Positions 35,923 through 45,223 are shown, counted from the stretch's first letter. The stretch: DNA of 64,000 nt from Gammaproteobacteria bacterium (GCA_041395725.1 JAWKZW010000001.1:4284501-4348500), one strand, 5' to 3'. Numbers and translations are program-made. The notes: generated from the letters alone by a model not told the origin.

Positions 35923-37251
35923 GTGTTATCTTCCATTAAAGTGAGAAGCAGGAATCTTTGGGAGCGTCTCAGCACCAGTTTCTGGCTTATTCCCTCGCTG
36001 ATGTCCCTGGCGGCAATCACCTTGTTCGGGATCATTACTTATATGGATCGGCAGTTCACGCTGCCCTCTCCATTCATACTCAATTTTTTCGAACCGGTTG
36101 GCGGCAGCGGCGCCCGGGTGATTCTATCCACGATAGCCGGCTCCACAATTACTATTGTCGGCACGGTATTTTCCATCACGATACTGACCTTGACACTGGC
36201 ATCCAACCAGTTCGGACCACGACTCCTGAAAAACTTTATACGCAGCAGGGGCAATCAGTTTGTTCTGGGCAGCCTGATTGCGACTTTTATTTTCGCATTG
36301 TGTGTGCTCACCACAATCCAGCCACAGAACAAACCGGAATTCGTTCCCAGGCTGGCTGTCGATATCGCTGTTGTCCTGGCCCTGGTCAATGTCGGAATAC
36401 TCATTTACTTTATCCACCACGTTGCTGTTTCCATTCAGGCAGACAATGTAATTCGTGAGGTAACGACAACGTTACTGGCCCAGATTGAGACATCCATGCC
36501 TGAAATGGCAGACAGAGAGACCAGTGACTCCGTTCCCTCAGGGACAGAGAAGAACTGGAATTCCAGCGACACTCTGGAACTTGTATCCAAGGACTGGGGC
36601 TATATTCAGGCACTGGAGCGAGGAACCTTGCTGAGCGTGGCCTGTAAGTTCAATCTTGTCATCGAAGTTCTTGAAAGGCCCGGTGCCTATGTATCCCAGG
36701 GACAGGTGCTTGGACGAGTAAATGCGCTGGAAAAACTCGACGACAAGGTTCTGCAACGCCTTGTCCGAGCATTTGTCATTGGCAATCAGCGGTCGCCAGA
36801 GCAGGACCTTGAGTATGCAATTCACCAGTTGGTGGAAGTTGCGGTGCGCGCCCTGTCCCCCGGCATTAATGACCCCTATACAGCTATGGCCTGTATCGAC
36901 CATCTTGGCAGTGCTTTCTCGCTAATTGCGAGACGCCGCTGTCCTGCTGACAGGCTGCTTGACGACAAAGGCTATCTGCGCGTCACCCTGCCTGCCTTTT
37001 CGTTTGAGAGAGCCGTATCCGCTGGCCTGAACCAGGTCAGACAACATGCTGCCGGCAACGCAGCCGTGTTAATAAGAATTCTGGAGGTATTGAAAACGGT
37101 TCTGGACAATACCGGCGACAGCGCCCATCAGAAAATCCTGCAGCACCATGCCAAAATTGTTATGGATACTGCCCAGTCAACTATTGCACAGGAAGCGGAT
37201 CGGGAAGATGCCAGGATACGCTGGAAGCAATTCGAAACCTCAAACGATTGA
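35923..37251 (+). CDS. DUF2254 integral membrane protein
   Basis: The 442-residue protein starts at GTG. The N-terminal half has four membrane helices (LIPSLMSLAAITLFGIITY, ILSTIAGSTITIVGTVFSITILTLTLASNQFGPRLLKNFIRS, LGSLIATFIFALCVL, VALVNVGILIYFIHHV). The cytoplasmic C-terminal half contains the conserved AVRALSPGINDPYTAMACIDHLG of DUF2254. Function unknown. Followed closely by a decayed DUF502 gene. Confidence 0.85.
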   Translation: MLSSIKVRSRNLWERLSTSFWLIPSLMSLAAITLFGIITYMDRQFTLPSPFILNFFEPVGGSGARVILSTIAGSTITIVGTVFSITILTLTLASNQFGPRLLKNFIRSRGNQFVLGSLIATFIFALCVLTTIQPQNKPEFVPRLAVDIAVVLALVNVGILIYFIHHVAVSIQADNVIREVTTTLLAQIETSMPEMADRETSDSVPSGTEKNWNSSDTLELVSKDWGYIQALERGTLLSVACKFNLVIEVLERPGAYVSQGQVLGRVNALEKLDDKVLQRLVRAFVIGNQRSPEQDLEYAIHQLVEVAVRALSPGINDPYTAMACIDHLGSAFSLIARRRCPADRLLDDKGYLRVTLPAFSFERAVSAGLNQVRQHAAGNAAVLIRILEVLKTVLDNTGDSAHQKILQHHAKIVMDTAQSTIAQEADREDARIRWKQFETSND

Positions 37252-37321
37252 AGGCAAATTAGAAGCGGGGACAGACTCATTGCGGATGCACGGGCTTTTT
37301 ATTTATAAGAGGAGTGAAACA

Positions 37322-38101
37322 ATGAAGGAATTCATCAGGAATCTACTGCCCGGTCTATCAGTATTGTTGCCTATAATGCTTTCCGTTCATTTTCTGATCT
37401 GGCTTGGGGTTACAATCGAATAATAGCTGAAGGCTGCTCTGTTGCTAATTTTGCCCGAATCTCTATACTTTTCAGGCCTGGCGACAGGAGGCTTTATCCT
37501 GCTGGCAGCGTTGATCGGCTATTCGACCCGGCTTAACCTGGTTAACCGATTCTGGTCGACGCCCGGAAAGATGCTCGAGCGACTTCCACTGGTCAATTAC
37601 CCCAATCATTGCATAAATTGTTGAGGTCAGGAGCTTTCAGAGTAGTATTTCCAGCGTCGCACGGAGATTTTTATGGATTGAGCGTAGCCACTCTACGTGA
37701 TATCCAGAAAAATTGAGTACGGCGCCGAAAATGCTGCTATGGAAACAGCGAAGCGGTCCTGGGCCAACAAGTTATGCAATGATTGGGTCTTCTCTACTCC
37801 ACAATTCAGGATTTCCTGGAGATTGCGCAGGGCAAGAGCTTAAAAGATCGCGCGATGGTTTCTATCGATATTCCTGGTAGCCTGGGCAAGGTCTTTGGCA
37901 TTCCCACCAAGAAGGCGGGAGACAGCAAAAGTGGATTGTCAGGCATGATGAAAAAAACGAAGTGGCCGTCTATCTCCCAATGAGCTACCAGGCCGGCGGA
38001 TACATGCTCGTGGTGCCAGAGGAGCGCGTTACGCGCATGGATATCAGCCCGGGTGATGCGCTTCGGGTAATCCTGAGTGCCGGAGTCGGGCAGAAAAACT
38101 G
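37322..38101 (+). pseudogene. DUF502 membrane protein gene, broken three ways
   Basis: Reading in one frame gives LLPGLSVLLPIMLSVHFLIWLGVTIE, then two consecutive stops (TAA TAG, 37421-37426), then LKAALLLILPESLYFSGLATGGFILLAALIGYSTRLNLVNRFWSTPGKMLERLPLV. A MITE of about 190 bp then interrupts, after which LYSTIQDFLEIAQGKSLKDRAMVSIDIPGSLGKVFGIPTKK continues. A frameshift near 37950 is needed to reach NEVAVYLPMSYQAGGYMLVVPEERVTRMDISPGDALRVILSAGV. GAGGAGTG precedes the ATG. The remains match the whole DUF502 family length. Confidence 0.85.
37600..37790. mobile_element. MITE copy 2, inserted in DUF502
   Basis: Outer ends are inverted repeats of about 23 bases with one mismatch: CCCAATCATTGCATAA... 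on the left (37601) and the reverse complement ending ...TTATGCAATGATTGGG on the right (about 37787). The interior from 37652 is nearly the same as 7412-7548. It is noncoding. Insertion split the family-conserved LPLV / YSTIQ segment. The exact target duplication is not clear; TA at 37598 and at 37795 would restore frame. Confidence 0.8.
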
Positions 38102-38388
38102 AGTTCTGTGCAATGGGTCGTGGTCTGCTCAGCTGTGACGAGATGCCCTTGAGTGTTGCAGTCAGCCAGCGTCAGGCTTTACTGACGAGTGAAAGAAAAA
38201 AGTAAACAAATGCGCTCCGCAGCTTAATTGAACCCTTCAATCAACTCCATCTGTCTTGGCGATCACCACCCAGACATGAAGTGCCACCATCAGGGTTGCG
38301 AGTCATTGTTTCGCATTCATTACTATGGGAAGCTTTGGGCCATCATTAACCCTTGTCACAGTTTGACAGGTTTATACAGCTGACACTT
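38102..38388. other. intergenic region, nothing recognised
   Basis: About 290 bases between the DUF502 remnant and the convergent nuclease gene; no terminator or gene supported. Confidence 0.35.
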
Positions 38389-39081
38389 TCAGGCAATTTC
38401 GATCACAATAGGTAAGTGATCGGAGGCGACCAGGCTACTCGGTGTCTTAAAAACCTCCGCTTTGGATATCCTCTCGCTGGGATGTACCCAGATGCGATCA
38501 AGAGCAAAAATCGGCCACACAGCAGGGAACGTCGCTTTTGAATGTCCAATTTGAAAATAGGACTTCAACCAGCGCAGTGGGCGTCCCCAGGTAAACCACT
38601 CATTCAGATCACCCATCAGAACAGTGTGTGAACACCCGCTCAAAGTTATTAATTGAAGTAAGCGTTTGACCTGCTGACGCCTTTCATTAGGACTGAGCCC
38701 CAAATGTGTCGCCAGCACCTGCCATTTCTGACTCCTATATTCAATGATGGCCTCAATCGCTCCTCGAGGTTCTCTTGTAGGATGGGAAATATCATGCAGC
38801 TTCACTTCTTCTACTGAGCAGCGAATTAATATGGCATTTCCATAATGGTCGCCGGTTTTGCGCCTAAATGTCGGCCCGAAAATCAATCGGTAGCCATTGG
38901 AGTCGGCAAATTCATCCAAAAGTATCTTACTGTCCCGATCACTTGAAGACACTTCCTGCAAAGCCACAACGTCAGCGCTGATATCCTTCACAACACTCAG
39001 TGCTTCGAAAGGATCATGTTTTCCGTACCGCGTTACAAAGCCATGCACATTGTAACTGGAAAGCCTGAGTGAGGATTGCAT
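38389..39081 (-). CDS. endonuclease/exonuclease/phosphatase-family protein
   Basis: The 230-residue protein has the metal-binding and catalytic blocks of the family: LSSYNVHGF, VVALQEVSS, VLATHLGLSPNERRQQ, HTVLMGDLNEW and ASDHLPIVIEI. No signal peptide. It starts 12 bases after the PLD-VTT gene on the same strand, so the two are an operon, as in many bacteria where an EEP-family protein accompanies a phospholipase D-type membrane enzyme. Substrate (DNA or lipid phosphoester) unknown. Confidence 0.88.
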   Translation of the reverse strand: MQSSLRLSSYNVHGFVTRYGKHDPFEALSVVKDISADVVALQEVSSSDRDSKILLDEFADSNGYRLIFGPTFRRKTGDHYGNAILIRCSVEEVKLHDISHPTREPRGAIEAIIEYRSQKWQVLATHLGLSPNERRQQVKRLLQLITLSGCSHTVLMGDLNEWFTWGRPLRWLKSYFQIGHSKATFPAVWPIFALDRIWVHPSERISKAEVFKTPSSLVASDHLPIVIEIA

Positions 39082-39092
39082 ATCGAGAGAGG

Positions 39093-41201
39093 CTAGAGAC
39101 GATTTTTAAACTTTAACAACCAGTGACGCATCGCAACGGTAAGTATTCCCAATGCAGCAAGAAGAAGTGCCACAAGAATAAGGTGATAGGCACTGGGTTC
39201 CGACGCGGCTCGAATCACACCATCTGTGAGTATGGCCAGCGCGACCGTCCCGGGAATCAAGCCGATAATTGAGCCGACGGTAAAATCCCGCAGGTTGATG
39301 TGCGAGGCGCCAGCCACCATATTGATAATCACGAAAGGTGCTATGGGAATCAGTCGCACGATCACTACAGTCATAACACCCTGTTTTGAAAGCTGCCTGC
39401 TGACCTGATTCAGCTTTCTGCCGGCTATTTTACGGGTAAATTCCTGACCAAGGGATTGACCAGCGACATAGCCAAGCACTGCACAGGACACGGAGCCTAG
39501 AAAGCCATACACCGCGCCCTCTATACTGCCAAACACCAGCATGATTGCCACGATAAGCAGCGTAATGGGAATCGCGATTAACCCACCGATCGCGACTGTC
39601 GCTACAGCAACCGCTGGACCGTAAAGTGTCGAATTCAGCCATTCTATTTCACTGACCAGTTTACCTACCTCGATCCACTCTGATAATGGTGTCCAGCGCC
39701 AGATTACGAACAGAGCCAGTAAGGTCAGCAGTACAAGACCGCCCAACATTAATCTGCCTGCTGCTGATTTCCGTGCCTCGTCAGGGACAAGAATCTCACG
39801 TAATTGTCCCGCATCCACTGGAGCTTCAGGATCGACCAGGGCCTTGTCGGGCACATTTCTGTTGACCTGCTCTGAAACCTTTGGCTTGAGAGTGATCAAC
39901 GTCCTTTCCCCTCCCTGTAACTCTTCGATTACTTTTGTCAACTGAGCGTGCTTTTGCCACTGTGCGTCCAGCTCGCAGGAACTCACAGCCAGGTGCTCTG
40001 CAAGGAGCCGGTTGAGAAACGCACGGGCGCGCTCCCCGTTCTCCTTCGGATTCGTCAATGGCGTCAAATCACACTCAGAATCAAGCCCCATAGAACGATT
40101 GTTAAGATTGGACGAACCAATGCGCACCATCCTGTCATCGACAATCATGACTTTTGAATGTACGTTTAATGCGTGATCCTCATCGGCGTGGGGAATGCGT
40201 GGGTAAAAAATGCGCAGCCGGTCATGCTTATCCGCTTCGCGTAATGTATCTATCATACGGCTGCGAAGCACATCCATGGTGTACTGGGATAACCATCCAT
40301 TGGTGTTATAAGGGGTAACGACCACTATAACTGGCCCCGAACTCTTCATTAACGAGCTCTTGAGTGCATTGCCAAATTTATCAGCCGTAAGATACTGATT
40401 TTCTATATAAATGTACTCTTCCGCAGCATCAATCATATCCAGAAATAACTGTTCTACATGACGACTTTCAGGTTGTAATTTGCTTTCAGGCTGAGTAAGA
40501 CTTATCCCAATCTCGCAATTGATAAAATCCGCGTCGACAGATTCCAGCCACAGCATCCATGGCGACGGTCGCGCCAGCTGCTGGCCGGTGGCCTCGTTCC
40601 AGCGTGAGCGCACCAGATCTCCAAGCGCTTTGGCGCAATCACCATTAACCATTACCTGCACGTCGTGATAGGGCCTGGGTATATTACCTTCTCCCTCATC
40701 ACATCGCCGTTTGTCGTTAACAGCGTGAGCCGGTGTGTCCCAGCGACCGAATGTCAGATCGAGCCCTCCTGAAAATGCCAGACTGTCGTCGATTACTGCG
40801 ACTTTCTGATGATGGCTGGCACCAAAGACACCAGTAGTCTGCATTATGAAATGTATTCGAGAATGGGTACTATGCTTGAGTTTATATTCTGCCAGCCACT
40901 CCCGGTCAAGCGCCAGAAGCGGTGAGTAGTCCCAGGCAATAATATAGATTTCAAGTTTTGGATTGCGTTCAACCAGTGCGTTGAGAAACTCTCGCAATTG
41001 CTCCGGCAGGTTATCCTGTGGCTTGTCCCGTACTAATCTAAAACGACTGTTTATATCCCAGCCAAGAATATAAATTGTTTCTTTTGCAGCCAGCATAGCT
41101 TTACGCAAGGCAGAAAAGTAAGCCTCGCCATCAACCAGGCAGGACGCTTTTTCTGCGTACGTTTCACGCCAGCAATTTTCACCTTGGGAGAATAAAACCA
41201 T
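39093..41201 (-). CDS. phospholipase D-like protein fused to a VTT/TVP38 membrane domain
   Basis: The 702-residue protein has an N-terminal PLD region with two HKD motifs: HHQKVAVIDDSLAFSGGLD (His131) and HSKVMIVDDRMVRIGSSNLNNRSMG (near residue 355). A linker and membrane helix follow (RLMLGGLVLLTLLALFVIW). The C-terminal VTT domain (about 520-690) has GLIAIPITLLIVAIMLVFGSIEGAVYGFLGSVSCAVLGYVAGQ and VIVRLIPIAPFVIINMVAGASHINLRDFTVGSIIGLIPG. Likely hydrolyses or transfers phosphatidyl groups at the inner membrane. The VTT part would move lipid; both are inferences from family. Confidence 0.88.
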   Translation of the reverse strand: MVLFSQGENCWRETYAEKASCLVDGEAYFSALRKAMLAAKETIYILGWDINSRFRLVRDKPQDNLPEQLREFLNALVERNPKLEIYIIAWDYSPLLALDREWLAEYKLKHSTHSRIHFIMQTTGVFGASHHQKVAVIDDSLAFSGGLDLTFGRWDTPAHAVNDKRRCDEGEGNIPRPYHDVQVMVNGDCAKALGDLVRSRWNEATGQQLARPSPWMLWLESVDADFINCEIGISLTQPESKLQPESRHVEQLFLDMIDAAEEYIYIENQYLTADKFGNALKSSLMKSSGPVIVVVTPYNTNGWLSQYTMDVLRSRMIDTLREADKHDRLRIFYPRIPHADEDHALNVHSKVMIVDDRMVRIGSSNLNNRSMGLDSECDLTPLTNPKENGERARAFLNRLLAEHLAVSSCELDAQWQKHAQLTKVIEELQGGERTLITLKPKVSEQVNRNVPDKALVDPEAPVDAGQLREILVPDEARKSAAGRLMLGGLVLLTLLALFVIWRWTPLSEWIEVGKLVSEIEWLNSTLYGPAVAVATVAIGGLIAIPITLLIVAIMLVFGSIEGAVYGFLGSVSCAVLGYVAGQSLGQEFTRKIAGRKLNQVSRQLSKQGVMTVVIVRLIPIAPFVIINMVAGASHINLRDFTVGSIIGLIPGTVALAILTDGVIRAASEPSAYHLILVALLLAALGILTVAMRHWLLKFKNRL

Positions 41202-41916
41202 CTTAGTAGCAATCCTAACCGATTTAGCAAACTGAATCTAATCAAGGAAACTATAGGCATACTGATTGGCATGATTAAGAAAATTACCCGGACTTAAAGT
41301 AGCTGAAAGCCCCAATCCTCGTTATTAAAATCACGCACGATACTGACCGTTCCCGTGCTGCCGGCAATCGCAGCTCTAAGCTTACTACCACCCCTGAGCA
41401 ATTATTTTTATGAAGACCGGCTTACCGCACTGCCAGAATATTCCGGAACCGCTAGAACTGTAGATGTGGATTGACCAGGGTGACCTGGTAGATTAGAAAA
41501 TTGCATTGAATATTCAGCGTATGAAGATCTAATCAGGTCAGGCGAGTAAGGAGATTTTTACACCCAACCCTCCCCGTCAAAGCAGATCGTTGCCATACAA
41601 GCCAACGCTATCAGTCTCGACTAACCGAAAAAACCTAAATAATCTCTGATTAACGAAACCATGATATCCATGTCTATGCGAGAGGCAAGGCGCTCGGAAG
41701 GGGGCAATTTAAGCTGATGCGGAATTAGCGAGGTTTTTCGGTGATCGAGCACTTCAATTCTCTATAAAAGACAATAGACCGAATTTGATATTTTTCATAC
41801 TAACCAGTAATTTTTGCCGACTTAGAATATCGAACCGTTCAATCTCAGTTAGAAACTTTACTCAAAACGTGCAGTGAATCCGCTAAATAGACTCTGCAAC
41901 GGAGCCGACTGTAACC
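41202..41916. other. intergenic region, nothing recognised
   Basis: About 715 AT-rich bases upstream of both the PLD-VTT gene and the CsbD gene. It must hold the PLD-VTT promoter, but no clear sigma-54 or sigma-70 site could be assigned to it. Confidence 0.35.
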
Positions 41917-41932
41917 TGGCATGAATTTAGCA
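41917..41932 (+). promoter_or_regulatory. sigma-54-type promoter of the csbD-like gene
   Basis: TGGCATGAATTTAGCA has GG and GC at exact -24/-12 spacing. Predicted start about 41943, before the GTG start at 41972, which also rules out the upstream ATG at 41921 as a start. Confidence 0.6.
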
Positions 41933-41971
41933 GCTTCGTTGTTGAAGCAAAATCCAAAGGAGAGTGCAAAA

Positions 41972-42172
41972 GTGCTGAACAGTGACATCATCGAAGGAAA
42001 ATGGAAGCAGTTAAAAGGAAAAGCGAAGCAGGAATGGGGAAAGCTTACAGACGATGAGCTTGAAAAAATTAACGGTTCCAGCGAAGAACTGGCGGGCCTG
42101 ATCCAGGAACGCTATGGCCTGTCCCAGGAAGAAGCAAAGAAGGAAGTTGAGGAATGGGCACAGCGCCACTGA
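41972..42172 (+). CDS. CsbD-family stress protein
   Basis: The 66-residue hydrophilic protein, VLNSDIIEGKWKQLKGKAKQEWGKLTDDELEKINGSSEELAGLIQERYGLSQEEAKKEVEEWAQRH, is full-length CsbD. The GTG start is chosen because AAAGGAG lies nine bases before it and the upstream ATG falls inside the promoter. CsbD proteins are induced by general stress; their function is unknown. A decayed paralogue with a related promoter lies at 31357. Confidence 0.9.
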   Translation: MLNSDIIEGKWKQLKGKAKQEWGKLTDDELEKINGSSEELAGLIQERYGLSQEEAKKEVEEWAQRH

Positions 42173-42310
42173 ACCCCATAGGCGGCTCGAGGCACTGACC
42201 GGAACATAAAGCGCCTCAAAGCCTGGGGAGTATTTAGCCAGGGAAGGCAATTACTGCTCGATTTTTAGGGAACCTAGCTCTGAAATCAATGAAACAATTA
42301 CATAACCCTA

Positions 42311-43607
42311 GCAGGCTGTTGATTTTATCGCCCGATAATACTGGGCTAGATATAATACGGAAAACTATAGTTCATTGAGGTTATTAAACCAATGCGCGGC
42401 GAAGATGTTTTCCAGGAATCCCTTTTTACGACGGTACAGCTGGAATCGTTCGTCCCAGCAGATCACCCACTGCGGCCTATTAAGACACTCATTGATAAAG
42501 CGATGAAGAACCTGAACTGGCTCTTTGGCAGCATCTATTGTCACACTGGCCGGGAGTCGATCCCACCGGAGCGTCTCATCAGGGCACAGCTACTGCAAGT
42601 ACTTTATAGCATTCGCAGTGAGCGGTAGCTGGTTGAGCAAATCAACTATAACCTTCTGTATCGATGGTTTGTAGGCTTAACGATTGATGATACGGTCTGG
42701 AATCATTCCACGTTCAGTATCAATCGGGATCGCCTGCTGGAAAACGATGTGATTACTGAGTTGTTCGAGGAAGTGGTTGGTCTGGCCAGAAAGCAACAAC
42801 TACTATCCGAGGAGCACTTCAGTGTAGACAGCACACTGATTCAAGCATGGGCTTCGCAAAAGAGCTACCGCCGCAAGGATGATGATAGCGATCCTCCAAC
42901 CGGTCGTGGTCGCAACAGCGAGACTAATTTCCACGGGGAAAGGCGTAGCAACGAGACCCACGAGTCAAAAACAGACGGTGATGCGCGACTGGCTAAGAAA
43001 GGGCCTGGCAAAGAAGCCAGGCTCTCTTATATGGGTCATACTGTGATGGAAAACCGGAACGGTCTGATTGTTAAGGCTGCCGCCAGCCATGCTACGGGAA
43101 AAGCTGAACGGGAAGTGGCGATAAACTTACTAGCTGAACTCCCGGGAATAAAGAAGCGCACCGTGGGCGCAGACAAGAATTACGACACGGCGGGTTTTGT
43201 GTCGGGTTGTCGAGCTATGAAGATTACGCCCCATGTTGCCCGTAATGATAATCGCCCTGGCGGCTCTGCTATCGACGATCGGACCAGTCGGCACACTGGG
43301 TACAAGATTAGCCAGCGCAGCCGAAAGCGAGTTGAAGAGCCTTTTGGCTGGGGCAAGTCAGTTGGGCTGATCAGGCAGATGAAAGTGCGTGGTTTATCCA
43401 AGGTGAATAGCGTCTTTATGCTGACAATGATCGGGTGGAATCTGACACGTATGAGGGCGTTACAGTGTTAGTTCGCCCTGATGGCCGGGGGTTCCAGTCA
43501 TGGCGGCTAATAGGGATAAGAAACGGCGATAAAACGTCACTTTAAGCGAAAAAGGCCAGCTTCAAACGATCAGTGTGTTCGAGGCTAGATAAAAATCAAC
43601 AACCTGC
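42311..43607 (+). mobile_element. IS5-type insertion sequence
   Basis: Inverted ends GCAGGCTGTTGATTTTAT (42311) and ATAAAAATCAACAACCTGC (ending 43607) differ by a substitution and an extra A. The flanks show TA on each side, a likely 2-bp target duplication. About 1,297 bp, carrying one transposase gene with a nonsense mutation. It landed exactly at the left edge of the 265-bp repeat copy C. Confidence 0.85.
42392..43471 (+). pseudogene. IS5-type transposase with in-frame amber stop
   Basis: The two open parts (to 42628 and from 42749) are in the same frame. TAG at 42626-42628 stands where the continuing sequence LVEQINYNLLYRWFVGLTIDDTVWNHSTFSINRDRL follows without other lesion, so one C-to-T change (CAG to TAG) explains it. 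DDE residues are recognisable: HFSVDSTLIQAWAS, TVGADKNYDTAGFV and KRVEEPFGWGKSVG. Product is about 360 residues if read through. Confidence 0.85.
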
Positions 43608-43609
43608 TA

Positions 43610-43873
43610 GGGAGCCTCAGGCTGATTACCATAATGCTCTGGACTTCAGACGAATCCGCTGGCATTGCTCATTGCCACCGGCATGCGTCGGCATGCAAAG
43701 GCAGTGCAACGAAGCCAGCGGGCTTGTCTGAAGGCCCCTCCGGGCGGGGCCTGTCGGGCGCAACTGCGTCGTTGTCGCGCAAGGCAGGGGAGTAATCATT
43801 CCCTGCGTACGACGCGTGGTAGTAGCGCCCGACTGATTACTGCTGAGCGTTGTGGTAATCAGTCTGAGGCTCC
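43610..43873 (-). repeat. 265-bp structured dispersed repeat, copy C (inverted)
   Basis: Reverse complement of copy B: GGGAGCCTCAGGCTGATTACC at one end, GGTAATCAGTCTGAGGCTCC at the other. The internal CCGGGCGGGGCCTGTCGGGCG and nested hairpins are preserved. It directly abuts the IS5-type element. The following AGGTTTCACAATCCTTGATC is shared with the motif at 32803. Confidence 0.8.
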
Positions 43874-44008
43874 ATAGGTTTCACAATCCTTGATCGAGGC
43901 GATCCTGGAACTATTCCGTCAGCAGCATACCAGGCAATATCCTGAGCCCAATACGGTCGTAATATTCGTAAATTACACTAATCATTCAATTTGTTCAGGT
44001 GATGGAAA

Positions 44009-45223
44009 ATGCAAGATTTCCTCGAACTGTGGAATTCCGCAGCAACAACTACCGCCGGTCTGTTCTGGATGGCGTTTTGGGCCTTTGGGCTAGGATATCT
44101 CATAAGCAGCATGATCCAGGTTTTCGTGACACGCGAGCGCATGCGAAAATACATGGGCGACCCGGGGCCGGCCAGTGTTGGCCTGGGCAGTTTGTTCGGC
44201 TTTATTTCCAGCTCCTGTTCATTCGCCGCCTTGTCCACCACCCGTTCTCTGTTTGCCAAGGGTGCTGGACTGGTACCCTCGCTTGCCTTCCTGCTAGCTT
44301 CAACCAACCTGGTCATTGAACTGGGTATTGTCATCGCCGTATTTCTAGGCTGGCAGTTTGTGGTAGGCGAATATGTGGGCGGCGCGCTATTGATTCTTTT
44401 GATGTGGTTACTGGTTCGTATCAGTTATCCCAGACAATTGATCAAGCATGCCAGGGAAAAAGCGCGCGATTCCGAAGAGCATGATGACAACGACGAATCT
44501 CCCGATTGGAAAAAGCTCATCATGAGCCTGGATGGCTGGTGCCAGGTCGGTAACCGTTATGTGATGGAATGGATGATGGTGTGGAAGGACGTTGCCATTG
44601 GTTTCACTGTCGCCGGCATAATAGCCGCTTTTGTGCCCCGGGCCTTTTTTGAAGCGCTTTTTATTGGATCCGACCAGGCGGACCCGGGTTTTGTCAGCGT
44701 CCTATTGCAGAGCATCGTGGGCCCCATTGCCGCCTTTTTCACTTTCATTGGTTCCATGGGCAATATCCCCCTTGCCGCCGTGCTTTATGAAAACGGTGTC
44801 AGCTTCGCCGGCATCATGGCATTTATTTTCAGCGACCTGGTGGTACTGCCGGTACTGCGAATTAAGGCACAGTACTATGGCTGGCGCATGGCCCTGTATA
44901 TCCTGGCGATCTTCTTCGTCATTCTGGTAACCACGGCGTTAATACTGCACTACGGGTTTGCCTTTTCTGGCGCACTGCCGGATAACGCCAACCCCAGCGT
45001 GATGACCGACAGAGAATTCTTTGTCGTTGATTACACGGCTTTTCTGAATCTGGTGTTCCTCATCCTCAGCGGCCTGTTCCTGATTTTACATCTGAAGCTG
45101 CACAGCGAGCATGGTCATGGTCATGGTAACGGTGGTAGTGAAAAGGTCTTGATCATTCTGACCTGCATTGCCCTTATTTGGTTAGTGCTGGGTCTGCTGC
45201 TACCCATGCTCGGCATGGTTTGA
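44009..45223 (+). CDS. PF03773-type permease (DUF318/ArsP-like)
   Basis: The 404-residue, eight- to ten-helix protein has two related halves: GSLFGFISSSCSFAALSTTRSLFAKGAGLVPSLAFLLASTNLVIELGIVIA and QSIVGPIAAFFTFIGSMGNIPLAAVLYENGVSFAGIMAFIFSDLVVLPVLRIKAQYYG. This two-half layout is that of the predicted-permease family that includes ArsP and YraQ. SSCSF carries the conserved Cys position near the pore. A His/Gly-rich tail (HSEHGHGHGNGG) may bind metal. The cargo (organoarsenical, metal or other) is not determined and no ars gene is adjacent. Confidence 0.85.
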   Translation: MQDFLELWNSAATTTAGLFWMAFWAFGLGYLISSMIQVFVTRERMRKYMGDPGPASVGLGSLFGFISSSCSFAALSTTRSLFAKGAGLVPSLAFLLASTNLVIELGIVIAVFLGWQFVVGEYVGGALLILLMWLLVRISYPRQLIKHAREKARDSEEHDDNDESPDWKKLIMSLDGWCQVGNRYVMEWMMVWKDVAIGFTVAGIIAAFVPRAFFEALFIGSDQADPGFVSVLLQSIVGPIAAFFTFIGSMGNIPLAAVLYENGVSFAGIMAFIFSDLVVLPVLRIKAQYYGWRMALYILAIFFVILVTTALILHYGFAFSGALPDNANPSVMTDREFFVVDYTAFLNLVFLILSGLFLILHLKLHSEHGHGHGNGGSEKVLIILTCIALIWLVLGLLLPMLGMV

